A stretch of DNA of 64,000 bases, taken from Pristionchus mayeri. Its lineage: Eukaryota; Nematoda; Chromadorea; Rhabditida; Neodiplogasteridae. Of the stretch, positions 12,161-23,906 are shown piece by piece. The DNA lies in assembly GCA_036245805.1 (NCBI GenBank), contig BTRK01000002.1, forward strand, positions 4,336,689 through 4,400,688. The letters run 5' to 3'. Under the pieces are notes generated by a model that had not been told where the DNA came from, ran no database searches, and was given only the letters and a program-made list of their open reading frames with translations. A program made the translations under genes and the position numbers. Each line of letters opens with the position of its first letter. The stretch's first letter is position 1.

Positions 12161-12878
12161 CCATTCTACCTTCCTATGATCGTATGACTAGCTTGTTTTC
12201 CATAAGATCTCAGGAGGGCAGCACTGATGTGATCTCAAAGATCTCTAGCATCATCTCCGAATGTGTGAATCCATGCTACAGCCACAATATCTCACAATAT
12301 TATTTTTTACTGCAGCTACGAAGATCGCTTCATGAGTCATGTGATCGCAACCTTCACTGCGTCGCTTTTGGATGCGAATTCGAAAAAGTAGTATAAAAAA
12401 GTTTTTCATGAAAAAAATAAATCACATAGTAAATTATGATGTAACAATACTCTCGTAAAGGAGACTGTGAGTAGATTGCATTTTGGGTGTAGAGAAACCT
12501 GCACCGGATTTCCACCCGTACTGTCTTCGAAAGGTGATGAGAACAGTGGGTCGACGAATGAAGTCACATCATCATTTTTCTTGAGATGGGAGTGACGTGC
12601 AGAAGATGGAATTTGATACTTCGGACCCTGGAGAACATGTTTGGTGAGATAGTTGTGGGAGAAAAGTGTATTATTTGTGTATATTGAGAACAAAAAAAAA
12701 TCATCATGTACGATACACGTTCTTACGCATACATAGAACTCGTGATACTGCATCAGCTAACGGATATGGCATTATCATTATAATTCGCAAGATCACTGGT
12801 CGCCCTTATCTACCAATTGTCTTATCAACCAATAAATTTATCTACCAAAGGTTTTTGCGAAAGATATCGAGTGAGATA
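12161..12878. other. Non-coding or unresolved stretch
   Basis: Short open frames occur on both strands but none has a domain, splice pattern or paralogue that supports a gene. A segment around 12460-12500 resembles one near 17870-17910 in the duplicated unit. Confidence 0.35.
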
Positions 12879-13430
12879 TTAGGTTGGTGCATAAGTTTTG
12901 TCGCATTTTGGAGGCTTTTAATTTTTCCATCGATTTTGCTTCTCAATTATTTATGTCGACGGACCTCCTAGCCTATGATAGAGGTATGCATGTATATTGC
13001 AACTAGCGACCTTCGGTCGCTACGTGGTTCGCGGTGTTGTGTGATAAGGATAAATGTTGTCCACGACTGCTTCACGACCGAGGGCGATCCGAAAAAGTTG
13101 GAATTGTGCCATTCCAACTTTTTTCCGATCGTTTGAGGCCTCACGAGCCTTTTACAACGTTTTAAGCAGGCTCTCACAAGTCGCTTACAATTATATTTTC
13201 ATGCATACAAATGGTACCAAACGTGAGTGACTGAAATTCCGTGCGGAATTTATTCAAGTTTACTGTTCCTCCCTGACTGAATTGACAGGATTGGCGCCGA
13301 GAGCGTAAAAGAGCGTACAAACTCACATATTGAATAATAATTACTGCATAGTGCTGAAATTAATACAAAGAATTTTGGAGGTCAGAATACCTAAGACGTA
13401 GGACGCGACAAAACTTATGCACCAGCCTGA
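12879..13430. mobile_element. Mariner-ITR MITE, 552 bp
   Basis: Terminal repeats TTAGGTTGGTGCATAAG and complement (TCAGGCTGGTGCATAAG) are flanked by TA at 12877-12878 and 13431-13432. It shares a subterminal gacctcctag block with the TTAGGTTGTAAC group but has its own interior. No transposase frame. Confidence 0.8.
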
Positions 13431-13477
13431 TATAATTCGCTAGTTCCGCTTTCTTCTAATTAGAAAATTATCATATA

Positions 13478-14795
13478 CAGTCGCGCCGGTAAGTCATGGG
13501 ACACTTTTTGAACTTGTTGTATCTTTTTGCCCAGGAAATGCATCATTCTGGCACTGAGGTATGATGTATCAAATCCATCGGAGATTATGATCACGGTATT
13601 ATGGTATGACGTCATCGCATAATTATTGCGTAGTGATAACGCAATCAATCTGCACTTTTTCAAAACGGCATTATTCTTACATAGATTTTGTCTTGTTCGC
13701 CACACTTTCTAGGAATTGGAGATATGACCGACGCCTACCCAGAATAAATTTTTGAAGGTGCTGGGTCTGAAAGGGGTCTGAAATTCAGAACTCGGCTTGT
13801 AGGCATGATAGAAACCCATTCAAAGCATCAAAATGATCGACATCATGAGTACACATTATCCTGAAAATATGAATACGATATCTCATAATTTGCCTTCAGG
13901 GCATGACAAAATCACTTTTTTGCATGACCATGTTTTGGACATCCATAACTTTACGGAAAAGTTTAGTAAAAATCTGGTTTTTATCTGGTAATGTTCAAAA
14001 TGTATTGAAGAACTGAATTCCAACTTTTAGAGCGTTTGGTTATCTTTCCATCCCGCGGCGTGCGTTTTTCGGAGGTATACTAGGGTCGGGAAACACCTTA
14101 TTACCCCTATGGGCGAGAGAGTGCAGACGACGAGAGTGCGTAAACAGGGTGTTTTCCGACCCTAGTATACCTCCGAAAAACGCACGCCGCGGGATGGAAA
14201 GATAACTAAACGCTCTAAAATGTTGGAATTCAGTTCTTCAATACATTTTGAACATTACCAGATAAAAACCAGATTTTTACTCAACTTTTCCGTAAAGTTA
14301 TGGATGTCCAAAACATGGTCATGCAAAAAAAGTGATTTTTTTATGCCCTGAGGGCAAATTTCGAGATATTGTTTTCATATTCTCAGGATCATGTGTACTC
14401 ATGATGGCGATCATTTTGATGCTTTGAACGGGTCTCAAGCTACTTTAGAAGCCGAGCTCCGAATTTCAGATCCTGTTTTTGCAGCGTCGCTGCAGCAAAT
14501 GTGCGACCGAGCAGCACCTTCAAAAATGTATTCTGTGTAGGTGTCGGTCATATCTCCAATCATAGAAAGTATGGCGAACAGGAGAAAATCTATGTAAGAA
14601 TAATGCCGTTTTTAAAAAGAGCTGTTTGATTGCGTCATCACTACGCAATAATTATTCGATGACGTCATACCATAATACCATGATCATAATCTCCGATGGA
14701 TTTGGTACATCATACCTCAGTGCCAGAATGATGCATTTCCTGGGCAAAAAGATACAACAAATTCAAAAAGTGTCCCATGACTGTATGCAGGCACA
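13478..14795. mobile_element. Long-armed foldback element, ~1.3 kb
   Basis: Almost the whole element is an inverted repeat with arms of roughly 600 bp: gtcatgggacactttttgaa at the left returns as its complement at 14761-14783, and internal blocks such as atggtatgacgtcatcgca recur inverted. The centre near 14080-14165 holds a smaller GC-rich hairpin (actagggtcgggaaacacc and complement). The left end reads CAGTCGCGC after TA. The element at 51670-52648 belongs to the same family. Nothing protein-coding is supported. Confidence 0.85.
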
Positions 14796-15252
14796 CTAGT
14801 GTCGCAGAGAAAAGGCCCGTATTAACTTTTTTCGATGTACTCGAGCCAAAAGAAAGCAGACGTTCTACATTGATAGAACGCACATCACCATAAAGCTCTT
14901 CGATACTATGTAGTTGGTTGGTAGCTAATGTCATCGTCATAGATGTCATTAGCTATTATCATCGTGATCATTCTTTACGACGATGACATTCTTTACGATG
15001 ATCATTAGCTATTATCATCGTGATCATTCTTTACGATGATTCACGTTCACGTTTAAGTTGCTGTAGATGACATACGTGAGGTTTTCTCCAAACATTTCAA
15101 ATCGTATTGCTCAAATCATCCATTACTCGGAATTTAACTATCGAGACACATAATTGAACGCACAATCTTGTTGTACACAATTATCCAATAGTATTGTACA
15201 CGATTATGCATTCGTTGTACTCGCATATATGTTACGATAAGTGTCGAGATCG
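14796..15252. repeat. AT-rich spacer with tandem and inverted 'catcgtgatcattctttacg' repeats
   Basis: Between about 14925 and 15045 a unit of roughly 55 bp containing attagctattatcatcgtga is repeated twice with inverted sub-blocks. No gene is seen. The right edge is the start of the 11.5-kb tandem duplication. Confidence 0.6.
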
Positions 15253-15357
15253 AGACATATATTAGGTGATTTTTGTTATCATATTTTTGCACACGGTTAT
15301 AATTTTGCTCGCATATGTTATTGACGTAAATTAAGTGTGGTTTTCTAAAATATCAGG

Positions 15358-17465
15358 ATGAAAGGGGCTCAATTCGAGTTTACGCCATTCATGCTGCAAG
15401 GACCAGAGTATAATTGCAGGTATTTTAGTACAGAAAATGTAAAAATTCAATTTAACAATTCATTGAATTTTGAATATTTCATATTATTCCAGTGAAGTCA
15501 TGCCGCCTGGTCCTGCTTGGTCCGCCAAATATGGAATCAGACAGCTCCACTTAGGCATATACTCAATCGCGTTCGGCGTTATCACAGAGGTTCGGTTTAT
15601 TCGCATTCATTCATCATCAGCTAGCATGTATAAGTGTTATTGTTATGAAGATATCCTTAGAATATGCAAATAAATTCAGATCCTCTACATTCCGTGCATT
15701 ATCGGGCTAAGGAGAGATATGAAAACGGATTGCTTCAAGGTATGTCCACGAAATGAAAACAAGATATACGCTGGATGCTTTCAGATTATGTTCTGGCTCG
15801 GACTCCTCGATATGACCGCGATAATATCGAACTCTGTGATGTACGGTGTTACTTTGCTGAAGGTTCGTTTCGAGCATTCTTGAGCATAACCCTGGTTTTC
15901 AATGCGCTTTGCAGGGAGACGTGTTCTGTTCGAATCCAGCTATGGCTATTGCCGTCGGCATGACTGGATACGGTACCTTCGCCTACATACAACAATTAGG
16001 TTTTCAACTTTGAGGCATTTGGTTCTCGGCATCTGCTTGTTGCATCGTTTTGGGACTCAACAGACTGTGCATAATCCTTGATTTCCCACATTTATTTTCG
16101 GTGGTAACAATGACATTTTCTGGGAAAAAACATATATTTTAGAGCACTAAAACAAACATCTATGTCTGCGTCTGTGGAGTGTATGGAATGTGTATGGTTT
16201 TGTTAACACGTTCGGTCAGTTTGTCTCTGTGTATCTTCATCAAAACTACCTTGTGAGGTGGTTGTCAATTCCAAATACGAATCATTTTTCTTCTCGCCGT
16301 CCATTCCAGGGCATGAACTCGAAGAGGTACGTTCCATATGATCTGTTTTAGAAATTTGTTTTGAGGAACAATTTTGATTAACGTCAAATATATTTCCCTA
16401 TTTAGTATGTCAACTGGCCACACGCGGTACATAACATATCAGTCGCCGCTATCTCATGTACCCTATATCTCATCTTCCTGATCATGGTGTTCATCAAGAT
16501 CGTATGACGTTTACATTATTCTCCAAAAAATCTCTATAATATGATCGTTTTGCAAAGGTTAATACTGCATACAAATGAACATAGCGTTTTATGCAATGAT
16601 TATTGTCAATATTATGTTATTGTATTTCTTGCAGAGAGTAAATACAATTGCAAGTAGCCGCGAACGAATAATCAATAATGTACCGGTAAGGAGCATTGAG
16701 CACAGTGTGAAAATTAATGCCTTTACTTAAAGTGAATGACGTTGTCATCATGCAAAAGTGTCGAAAACAAAAAAAAACTTTAAAAAGTATTTTAAAGAAT
16801 ATAAACTTGTTTTTTTTGCGAACAAAACTGAGAACATGTTACAGGTCTTCCTGCAAGTCGTCCTCATCAACATGATGAATACTATCGGAACGTTAATGTA
16901 CGTACCGAATATTCGCAACTCGAAGTCGAATTGCGAATTCACAACCCCCTCGCACATTGCGAAATCCGAGGAGGGGGAGGTGATTGCGAATTCGCATTCG
17001 ACTTCGCATTGCCAACTCCAGTATCGAACACTTTTTTATTGTGAAAACATTATTGATTTACAGCTACGTCTACATGAATTTCGTTCCCGCTTCGCAAGCA
17101 CTGATCATTACCGGACAGATTGCATGGCAATGTATACATGGTAAAGTTAAACAAGTTGTAATGTTATAATTTGGTAAATTTCGGATGAGAAACGTCGGTT
17201 TAGAACCAGAAACGGGACTCGTCTAGTGTTAGAATGATTTTGTCAGTGTGAGAACATATCCTGAAAATACTGGAGGGTTTTTTTGTTTTCCTCCGACCTA
17301 GTAATCATAATTGGCGCTACAGGTCTGCCACCGTTCATCTACCTTGCACTCAACAAACCGATCAGGAAACTGGTACTCGGAGCACTAAGACTGTGTACGA
17401 TTATTAATTTATCCCAATGCCATTTACATGACGATCTATATTCCCATATGGGTCGTCGTTTTTGA
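15358..17465 (+). CDS. Srt-family 7TM chemoreceptor, copy 1
   Basis: Thirteen exons (15358-15419, 15493-15589, 15680-15739, 15785-15862, 15915-15972, 16015-16103, 16143-16196, 16258-16326, 16406-16501, 16635-16685, 16845-16897, 17064-17140, 17323-17465) join to 987 nt, 328 aa, the usual Srt length. Family hallmarks appear in order: YNCS near the N-terminus, GIYSIAFGV, ILYIPC, IMFWLGLLDM, CSNP, LGLNR after TM3, NSKYESFFFSP, PGHELEEYVN, IYVYMNF and PFIYLALNKPIR at the end. Introns 5 and 7 are only 42 and 61 nt. The start ATG at 15358 gives the expected Srt N-terminus, so 105 bp of its upstream DNA lies inside the duplicated unit. It probably acts in ciliated sensory neurons (family knowledge). 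Confidence 0.9.
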
Positions 17466-18029
17466 GAACTGAGTCACTCTTTTCTACAGAAAAAAAATCG
17501 AAGAAGGAATAGTATGGCTGATGGATATAATGTTATGCATACGGAATAATAATCTAAACAATTCAGATAAGCCGTTCGAGCCGAGCACAATTCATGCTAT
17601 TTCCACCATTCATGCAACAGCTTAGCACGAATTTATACCCCTCCCCTTCCTTCTCTATCACTAAACAATCACATTCCGTTGCGCGCACGACCGTATTATA
17701 CATTCTCTCACCCCCTGCACTAAGAACATACATATTGAGCAACATCCCAATTTGTATCCTATGTCAGACAAATTTTGAGGTTGATGTAATTGCAGATTTC
17801 GTATCAGCTCATTTATCACATTTTCATGTAAACAATAGTTATATTGAAGTGTATGTCACTGTAATCTCACAGAGGAGACTGTGAGGGCATTTCCGGTTGG
17901 ATGCACAATGCTATAGTAGATGAACCTGATCCGAATGGCTCCTCGAACAGGCTCGGGCAAGACGAGTGGCAAGACGAGGCTCGTTAGAGAGACGAGAGAG
18001 TATGCAAATTGGAGAGGGTAAGATGATTA
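17466..18029. other. Spacer between srt and receptor relic, copy 1
   Basis: No coding exon is supported. A half-copy of the GAGAGAG hairpin repeat lies near 17985-18020, just beside the truncated end of the receptor relic. Confidence 0.4.
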
Positions 18030-18700
18030 CTACAAGACGATGAGTACTAACGGATCGATAAATGTTGTCAGATCGTAGATGTAGGGTCTCCGGTAGGAAG
18101 TCATCGCTTGAACATTTGTTTCTCTAAATTTTTTAAAGATGTATCAAATAAAAATACGACTCAGATCGTAGACGCAATCTCATTTCTCACTACAACCAGA
18201 CACTTGACGTCATGGGAGAGAAAAGCGTATGACCAGACGAACAGCAAATGCTGAAAACAGAAAATGTGTGGCGGTTGAGGATGCAGTATATACGAAGAGT
18301 GTCGGCTCTTGAACACATCGGATGAAAGAGACTGAAGTTTTTTAGTATTTTCGGAATTATATTTCCGTGAAATAGCTCTATAGATACACAAACTGATGTG
18401 AAGGTATACGTATGTGAAAGCACAACGGAGCCCTTTTCTCACCAGTGTTCGCAGTCTGCGATAGGCCACCAACACGACCCCGAGAATCGAAATACACGCA
18501 TAAAACGCGCCTGTAGATCTAAATAGTTACAATTGTATGTTTAATTTGTTTTAGTAACATGATTTACTTACGGAGTTATTGTCGAAGCCATTATATGATA
18601 GCTACCATTGAACAAGCAAAACGTTACAATGACATAGCACAAATGGGAAAAAAAGAGATTATCAATAATGTAGTCTTTCATGTACTCCAGCATTACAGAT
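18030..18700 (-). pseudogene. Chemoreceptor relic related to R1/R2 (R4), copy 1
   Basis: Minus-strand pieces match the receptors at the left of the window: a TM3-like block near 18570-18690, a TM4 block GAFYACISILGV near 18480, a TM5 block FVWSYAFLSHD near 18220 and RPYIYDLTTF near 18080. Decay is visible. The TM4 exon has lost about 7 nt after ATCTA, shifting frame. A 1-nt indel splits the TM5 exon. Its donor now reads GCGTCT. The last exon's acceptor CAG has become CGG, and it stops at TAG 18032-18030. Exons 1 and 2 were not found. The gene was dead before the tandem duplication. Confidence 0.75.
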
Positions 18701-19295
18701 CGCCATATTTTTTCACGAAATAAAAAAATAACGGACGGAGGATTTTATATCTATCAGCAAGGGTGGGAGAGGACGGATGCATTGGTACAACAATAACCTG
18801 TAGGCGATATAATGCCCGAATTCTAAATTATTTGTTTTTATATTTCATATTTATATGTACAAAGGATGAAGGACTTGTGGAAACACTGATCAATGATTTA
18901 GGCGTACTAGGTCAGTCTGGGAAATCGATGGCTTATTTTCAGCTGCACTGTCGACCTTCTCTTTTCAGTGCTGAGCTTAAGAAAGCAGGTGAAAAACGGG
19001 ACATAAAACGACAATTTGCTTAAGCACCAAGATTTTTGTGGGCGAGAATGGCCTCAACTGAGCTCGATGCAAATTTCAAGGCATTTCTCATTAACTTTCA
19101 TCATATTCTCGGTGATTTTTTATCAATGTATTGTTGCTTAGTATAAAGTAGAAAAACAACAAGTAAAGTATCAAATCAATCTGAAACATTTCGCATTAAT
19201 CATACGTGTTCTGGAAAACGTATATTCATAACAAAAACATATTCCCATGTTTCTTTTTTTAGAGATAAATTATGAAATCTTATTACTTGATTTAG
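18701..19295. other. Spacer, copy 1
   Basis: No supported gene. A short plus-strand open frame near 18763-19023 has no recognisable domain. The first exon of the Sri/Srh-like gene could hide here but could not be identified. Confidence 0.35.
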
Positions 19296-22230
19296 GTTCC
19301 ATCGTTTTCTCGGTGAACTCGTATGTTTGCCTGGTGGTACTCTTGGATCAAGACCCCAGGAGTAAGACATACCGGCTCTATGTAGCGGCGTTACAAGAAA
19401 TTTTTTTAAAATCACATTAATTTCGCGCTTTCAAAGATGTCGTCCATGCTGATGGATGTGCTACTAGATGCATACGTTCCTATTCTGCTCCTGAATTATC
19501 GTGTATTATTTTCCAATTCAATTTTCGCCGAGTACCTAGACGTTGTTGCACTAATTGTAAGTGTTTTTAAACTAATTAAACTAATTAAATTAAAATAATT
19601 AATAAAATTGTATCAATTACGTCATATACACAGACAGCTGCTGCATTCTTCTTAGGCGAAGCTATGATGTGCTACTTTTACTGTGTTTTCTACCGACGGT
19701 CGGTGAGATATTTAATGGTTTCACATGATAATACCCTCTTACACTAATTTTATTATATGGGCAAAAAAGTACATTTTGGAAATTTGTGACTTGGCCCTCA
19801 AGATGCGTTTGTACACTCCTCGGGCCATTTGGGGAGAGTATTTTCTTATTTTATGTTGTTTTGATGTTATTGTTTTCTTTGTTTTTGCTGGCGATAGTCC
19901 CTCCTGGATCTCGTTTCTGTTACGTGGGATGGAGAAGATTTGCACTGTTTGCCACACTCCAAGTGCCCATAATCAGCTTGCTCTTTGCCGTTCCATTAGT
20001 TTTTAAAAATATAAGGACTCCAGTAGAGGTTAGTACGAAAATATCAGGTTGTAACATAAGTTTTGTCGCGTCCAATCTCTTATGCATTTTAACCTCAGAA
20101 ATTCTTCGAATTCTTCGAAAACTTCGAATTCTTCGAAAATAATTTAATCTCAATTTCGTTATTCATCATCAGTGAGGGCCTTCGTACTCTTTCTTACGCG
20201 CTTTTCTTCAGTCCTGTCAAGGCAGTTGAGGAGGCACATTAGTCAGACAAAGTTGTACTGAGATAAGGATTACAAATCATTTTCACGCATCAGCTCTTCT
20301 TGAAAAGGATAAATTATGCCGATTTTGAGTAATTTGCGTAAAGTACTACATATGTGCATAATTTTGAACCACTCACGGATAATGACAAACGAAAATCGTT
20401 CTAGAAATGTAGACGAGTTTGTATAATGTGGATGGTTGGTGACGGTCGCGAAAACTTTCGCAAGCCGAATTTTCTTCTCAATAGATATCCAGATCCAAAT
20501 AGTGGTGGAATATAGTTCACCCAAAGTGGTCAGTATGCAGACAAAGTTTGGGGTAGATTGGGTTCTGTTGAGATAAGTGGCTCCATTCAGAACGATGGTA
20601 TGTAAATTAAACTAATGAAATCGGCACTTTGTTCATATTCCTACCTCGCACACATGTTCAATATCTGATTTGTTGTGTCCATCCTAACCATAAACCCTTC
20701 CCTTACTAGTATCTACTTGGGATAAGTTTGGAAATAAATAGCTTTTGAATGACAATCTTTAATTCGAAACACCTAAACTTGCATATTTTGGTAAAATTGT
20801 GCGCGAATTGAATTTTAAAAAATTCAAATTTCCCACAAGTGGAGTGTTCTTTCTCTCACTTGTTTAATGATAAATTATACCTCCATGAGTGGTAATTGGA
20901 ACGCACTTATGTTAGTCACTGTTGTTGCAATTCTGGATTCAGAAGAGTTGGTCAAGTTGGCTACGAATCAGCGGCTAACCTTACACTCAGTGAAGTATAT
21001 CTTTGATTCCGCTCAACATAGCACCATATCTTGCGTATATTTTCAAAGAGCATTGACGGGGTATATCACCATGCTGTAGAAGTTTGGTTCATTATTCATC
21101 TCTGCGAACTAGCACCTGATCAAACGAATTAAAAAAATCTGCACCAAATTTAAATCAGTTCATATTAATATTTTTCGCATAGCCAGCGTGCGCAGTTCAG
21201 CTCTACCCTATGGTTTGAATGTGCATGAACACCCCAAACATGTACTAGGAGGTCAGGCATTGATAATGTTTGAGAAGTATCCTTCATGGAAATATTGTGA
21301 GCCTCCGAAATGCGACAAAACTTAAAAAACCTAATAATAATAAACATACGTCTGAATCTCTTAAAATTTTGCAATCGTAGTTATACTTATTTTTTCAACT
21401 ATTTCGACAGAATATTAAATGAGTATATTTGAGGAAATTCCTGTTATGCTTGATTGGGTGCGCACAATCCAATCATTCATCATTCTTAGAGAAAGTCCGC
21501 TTTTCTGGATCGCAGGATTGGGTAAGTATCGATTTGTGAATATAACCAAAAATATCGATCTCGTGAAAGAGCAATCATCTGACAATCATTAACAAGCAAT
21601 CATCTGACTCTCTTCAGTTTACACGCTCTCTCGTCTCTCTGACCGGTGAGAGAGCGTGCAAACCGAAGAGAGTCAGACCATTGCTCTATTTAACACTTGA
21701 AATGTTGTTATTATAGGTGCAGTAGTATTGGTTTTGTTCGTATTCACTTCGGTTTTTGCAATGATTCACAGTGCGCATAGAGAGCTGAAATACGGAATGC
21801 AACATACGAGCCAAACAACAAGAAAGTAAGTGAAATGAAATTCATCTAATTTAATCGGGAAAAGTCAAGGAGAAGATATATAAATTCCCGTTATTTCGTA
21901 TATCGTTTCCAAGTAGAGCTAACGACTTGAACATCTGGTTATGGAGTGTAAATTGCTTTTACACCTCGTAATCGTAATGATCATCTATCTCGTCTGGGAG
22001 CAGATACGGAATTGCGAGAATTCAAATATGTCTTGCTCTACTTGACTTGATTCATCTCTTACAATTATATTGTATCAGGTTCCAACAGCGTGCGATCACT
22101 GCTCTGACGTTGCAGGCTTGCTTATACACATTTCGAAAACAATCGTTATTTTGAGGGAGTAGTGCCCACCACGTTCTACTTTGTACCTCTTTGCGGGCTG
22201 GTCGCTGTATTTGTATACTCGAAATCAGTA
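19296..22230 (+). CDS. Sri/Srh-like (STR superfamily) chemoreceptor, copy 1, ends unresolved
   Basis: Recognisable exons: 19296-19381 (FSVNSYVCLVVLL, TM2-like), 19437-19556 (MLMDVLLDAYVPILLL, TM3-like), 19634-19702, about 19898-20034 (GWRRFALFATLQVPIISLLF), about 21420-21531 (EEIPVMLDWVRTIQSF), 21717-21828 (VLVLFVFTSVFAM) and 22079-22115, then 22156 on (GVVPTTFYFVPLCGLV). The order and the final LTLQ/GVVP junction fit the Sri/Srh layout. That junction needs a 40-nt intron with a GC donor (22116-22155). The first and last exons were not found, and the acceptors of two middle exons are non-obvious, so it may be decaying. A 1.29-kb mariner-type element lies in an intron at 20044-21334. Confidence 0.55.
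20044..21334. mobile_element. Mariner-ITR non-autonomous element, 1.29 kb, copy 1
   Basis: The ends read TCAGGTTGTAACATAAG and the complement of TTAGGTTTTTTAAG, flanked by TA (20042-20043, 21335-21336). The right ITR is mutated, lacking the TGTAACA part. Near the left end a short cttcgaa-rich expansion is absent from the copies at 39507 and 47505. It sits inside an intron of the Sri/Srh-like gene. No transposase is encoded. Confidence 0.85.
21590..21692. repeat. Hairpin repeat in intron of the Sri/Srh-like gene, copy 1
   Basis: Inverted arms (atctgactctcttcagttta and near-complement) around gaccggtgaga. Same family as 12055-12160. Confidence 0.6.
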
Positions 22231-23906
22231 GAAGCTGAAGATGTTGTGCGAAAAAACGGAACAGGTGAATGGGTCGGTTCTGTTTCAAATTCCCGGCCAG
22301 TGCTCCGAACCCGGGTCCCAATAAGTGCTTGCTTGGGACCCGGGTCCAATTGTAGGCTAACTAGGTCTCATCACAGGTTGCCTTGGCCCAACAAGGATTT
22401 TGCATGTGATGGGACCGGAGCAGCCTGGGTTGCCTGTGGTGGTACCCGGTTCTCAAACTAGTTTTTTTTTTTCCAAACCCTGGCCGTGGCTTGGAGCCTG
22501 GATACTGAAAGAGAGCCAATGGGTTGTATATCCTAGTTTCGAAGAAAGCAGTAGAATTCGAAAACAAATGGCCTTCGTCTCCTCTCCTTCAACTACATGA
22601 TATCCCAAAAAATGCCTCGCGAATTGAACATAGAGGAAGATAAACATTTCGAGAATGTTTAGTTTGGTTCCGAGGGGGCGACGTCATGGTGGGATTTGAT
22701 ATCTAAAACATTGCAGCTTCGATCATCTCTGCACCGGTTTTGGCACCGTCCCTCTACACACATTCGCCCACTCACTCACACTGCTTGCGTGTTCGCCGAC
22801 CTATAGGAGAGCAACGATTTACCCTTTTAGAACCTCTTTCAACAGATTAAAATTAATGTTCTCCCGAAATCTGCGTGTCCCTCGCCAGCGATCGAATACT
22901 ATTCAATTTTCTCGGTAAATATGTCTCAAATGGATATTGTACTGTATTCAAATAAATATTCGGCTGTATTAGCAATTTAAAGTTTACTAAATTTGTAATT
23001 GTTAAAATATATTCTGGTCGCGTATCGGTTGTTTGAACAATCCCGCAGAGTCGCCCTTTTGCGAGAACACATATTTCATTTACTCACGATCAGTGGCCAA
23101 TAAACCAGTCAGTCCGATCGAATAAGTAAGTGCTTCAAACGAAAACATTTACATATGGCGGATCGGCAGAACTTCTGAAACAGCATATTAGAACCTCACA
23201 AATGGATTTACTTGAGAGATCATTTCAGGATCGTGCGGCAAAGTACTGAGAAGAAAAAAAAACTCGTTAATATATGGTCAGATTAAATCAGTAATTATTC
23301 TACAATTGAAGTGGAAGGATAAACGCGACACGAAGGGTGCTCGCGTACTTTCTTTCCCTGATCGTTACTCTCCTCCCCATCCCTCCCCCCTTCCACTCCG
23401 CTCCCACACTCGCAACCGAATAATTTGAACTCCGTGATCTCTCCACAAGAGAGAAAAGAGAGCAGTAGAGGCTGCGGGGCGATTAGTATTGAATGTCGAG
23501 TATGTGATTTAAATGCGTTCCAAATTCTTCCGAACACCTGGCAAAACGTTGAATCCATATTCCGCTGTAAAAAATAAGGAGAAAGTGTGAATAAATGAAA
23601 AGAAAGACGAATAGATGACACAAATGACGAATTTAGAGTAAACGCGCTATCATGTGTGCGCGCACTACAAATTGTTACGGGAGACTACATAAATTTACGG
23701 ACTCGCTGAATCATGTTCTTCATCCCTATGTGAGCGGGATTGCGCGTTATTCTTTCGCGTTGATCTACAGTCGCTTATCCGTTCTGTTCCCGGGCTTTTA
23801 GGCTGAGGTTCCGTATTCCAGACTTCCAACAAGCCAAGAAGTTTCGATCCCGCCCTGTGTCTTTCTTCATTTGTACTTTCAAAATCAAATTATATCAACC
23901 AAGGAA
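22231..23906. other. Spacer with GGACCCGGGTCC palindromes and a lone 7TM-like exon, copy 1
   Basis: Near 22305-22350 two gacccgggtcc palindromes face each other. On the minus strand, 23148-23088 reads MFSFEALTYS and a GTGAGT donor, closely resembling the first exon of the receptor-like gene at 44786. No partner exons were found, so it is a likely relic. A pyrimidine-rich tract is at about 23350-23412, where the two nucleotide differences between duplicate copies lie. Confidence 0.45.

Noticed and set aside
12406..12753. 115-codon minus-strand open frame
   Set aside because: No domain, signal, or paralogue; composition resembles AT-rich non-coding DNA.
14925..15045. CRISPR-like array
   Set aside because: The repeats are adjacent or inverted with no unique spacers, in a eukaryotic context; a simple local tandem/inverted repeat explains them.
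16758..17144. 128-codon uninterrupted plus-strand frame as a separate gene
   Set aside because: It overlaps srt exons 11-12 and mostly reads introns; the spliced Srt model explains the region.
22290..22460. GC-rich segment as a coding exon of the Sri/Srh-like gene
   Set aside because: It is built of gacccgggtcc palindromes and glycine/proline-rich low-complexity translation, with no transmembrane or family match.
23295..23621. 108-codon minus-strand gene conserved in both duplicate copies
   Set aside because: Its conservation follows from the tandem duplication alone; both nucleotide differences change the predicted residues and no domain or splice context supports it.
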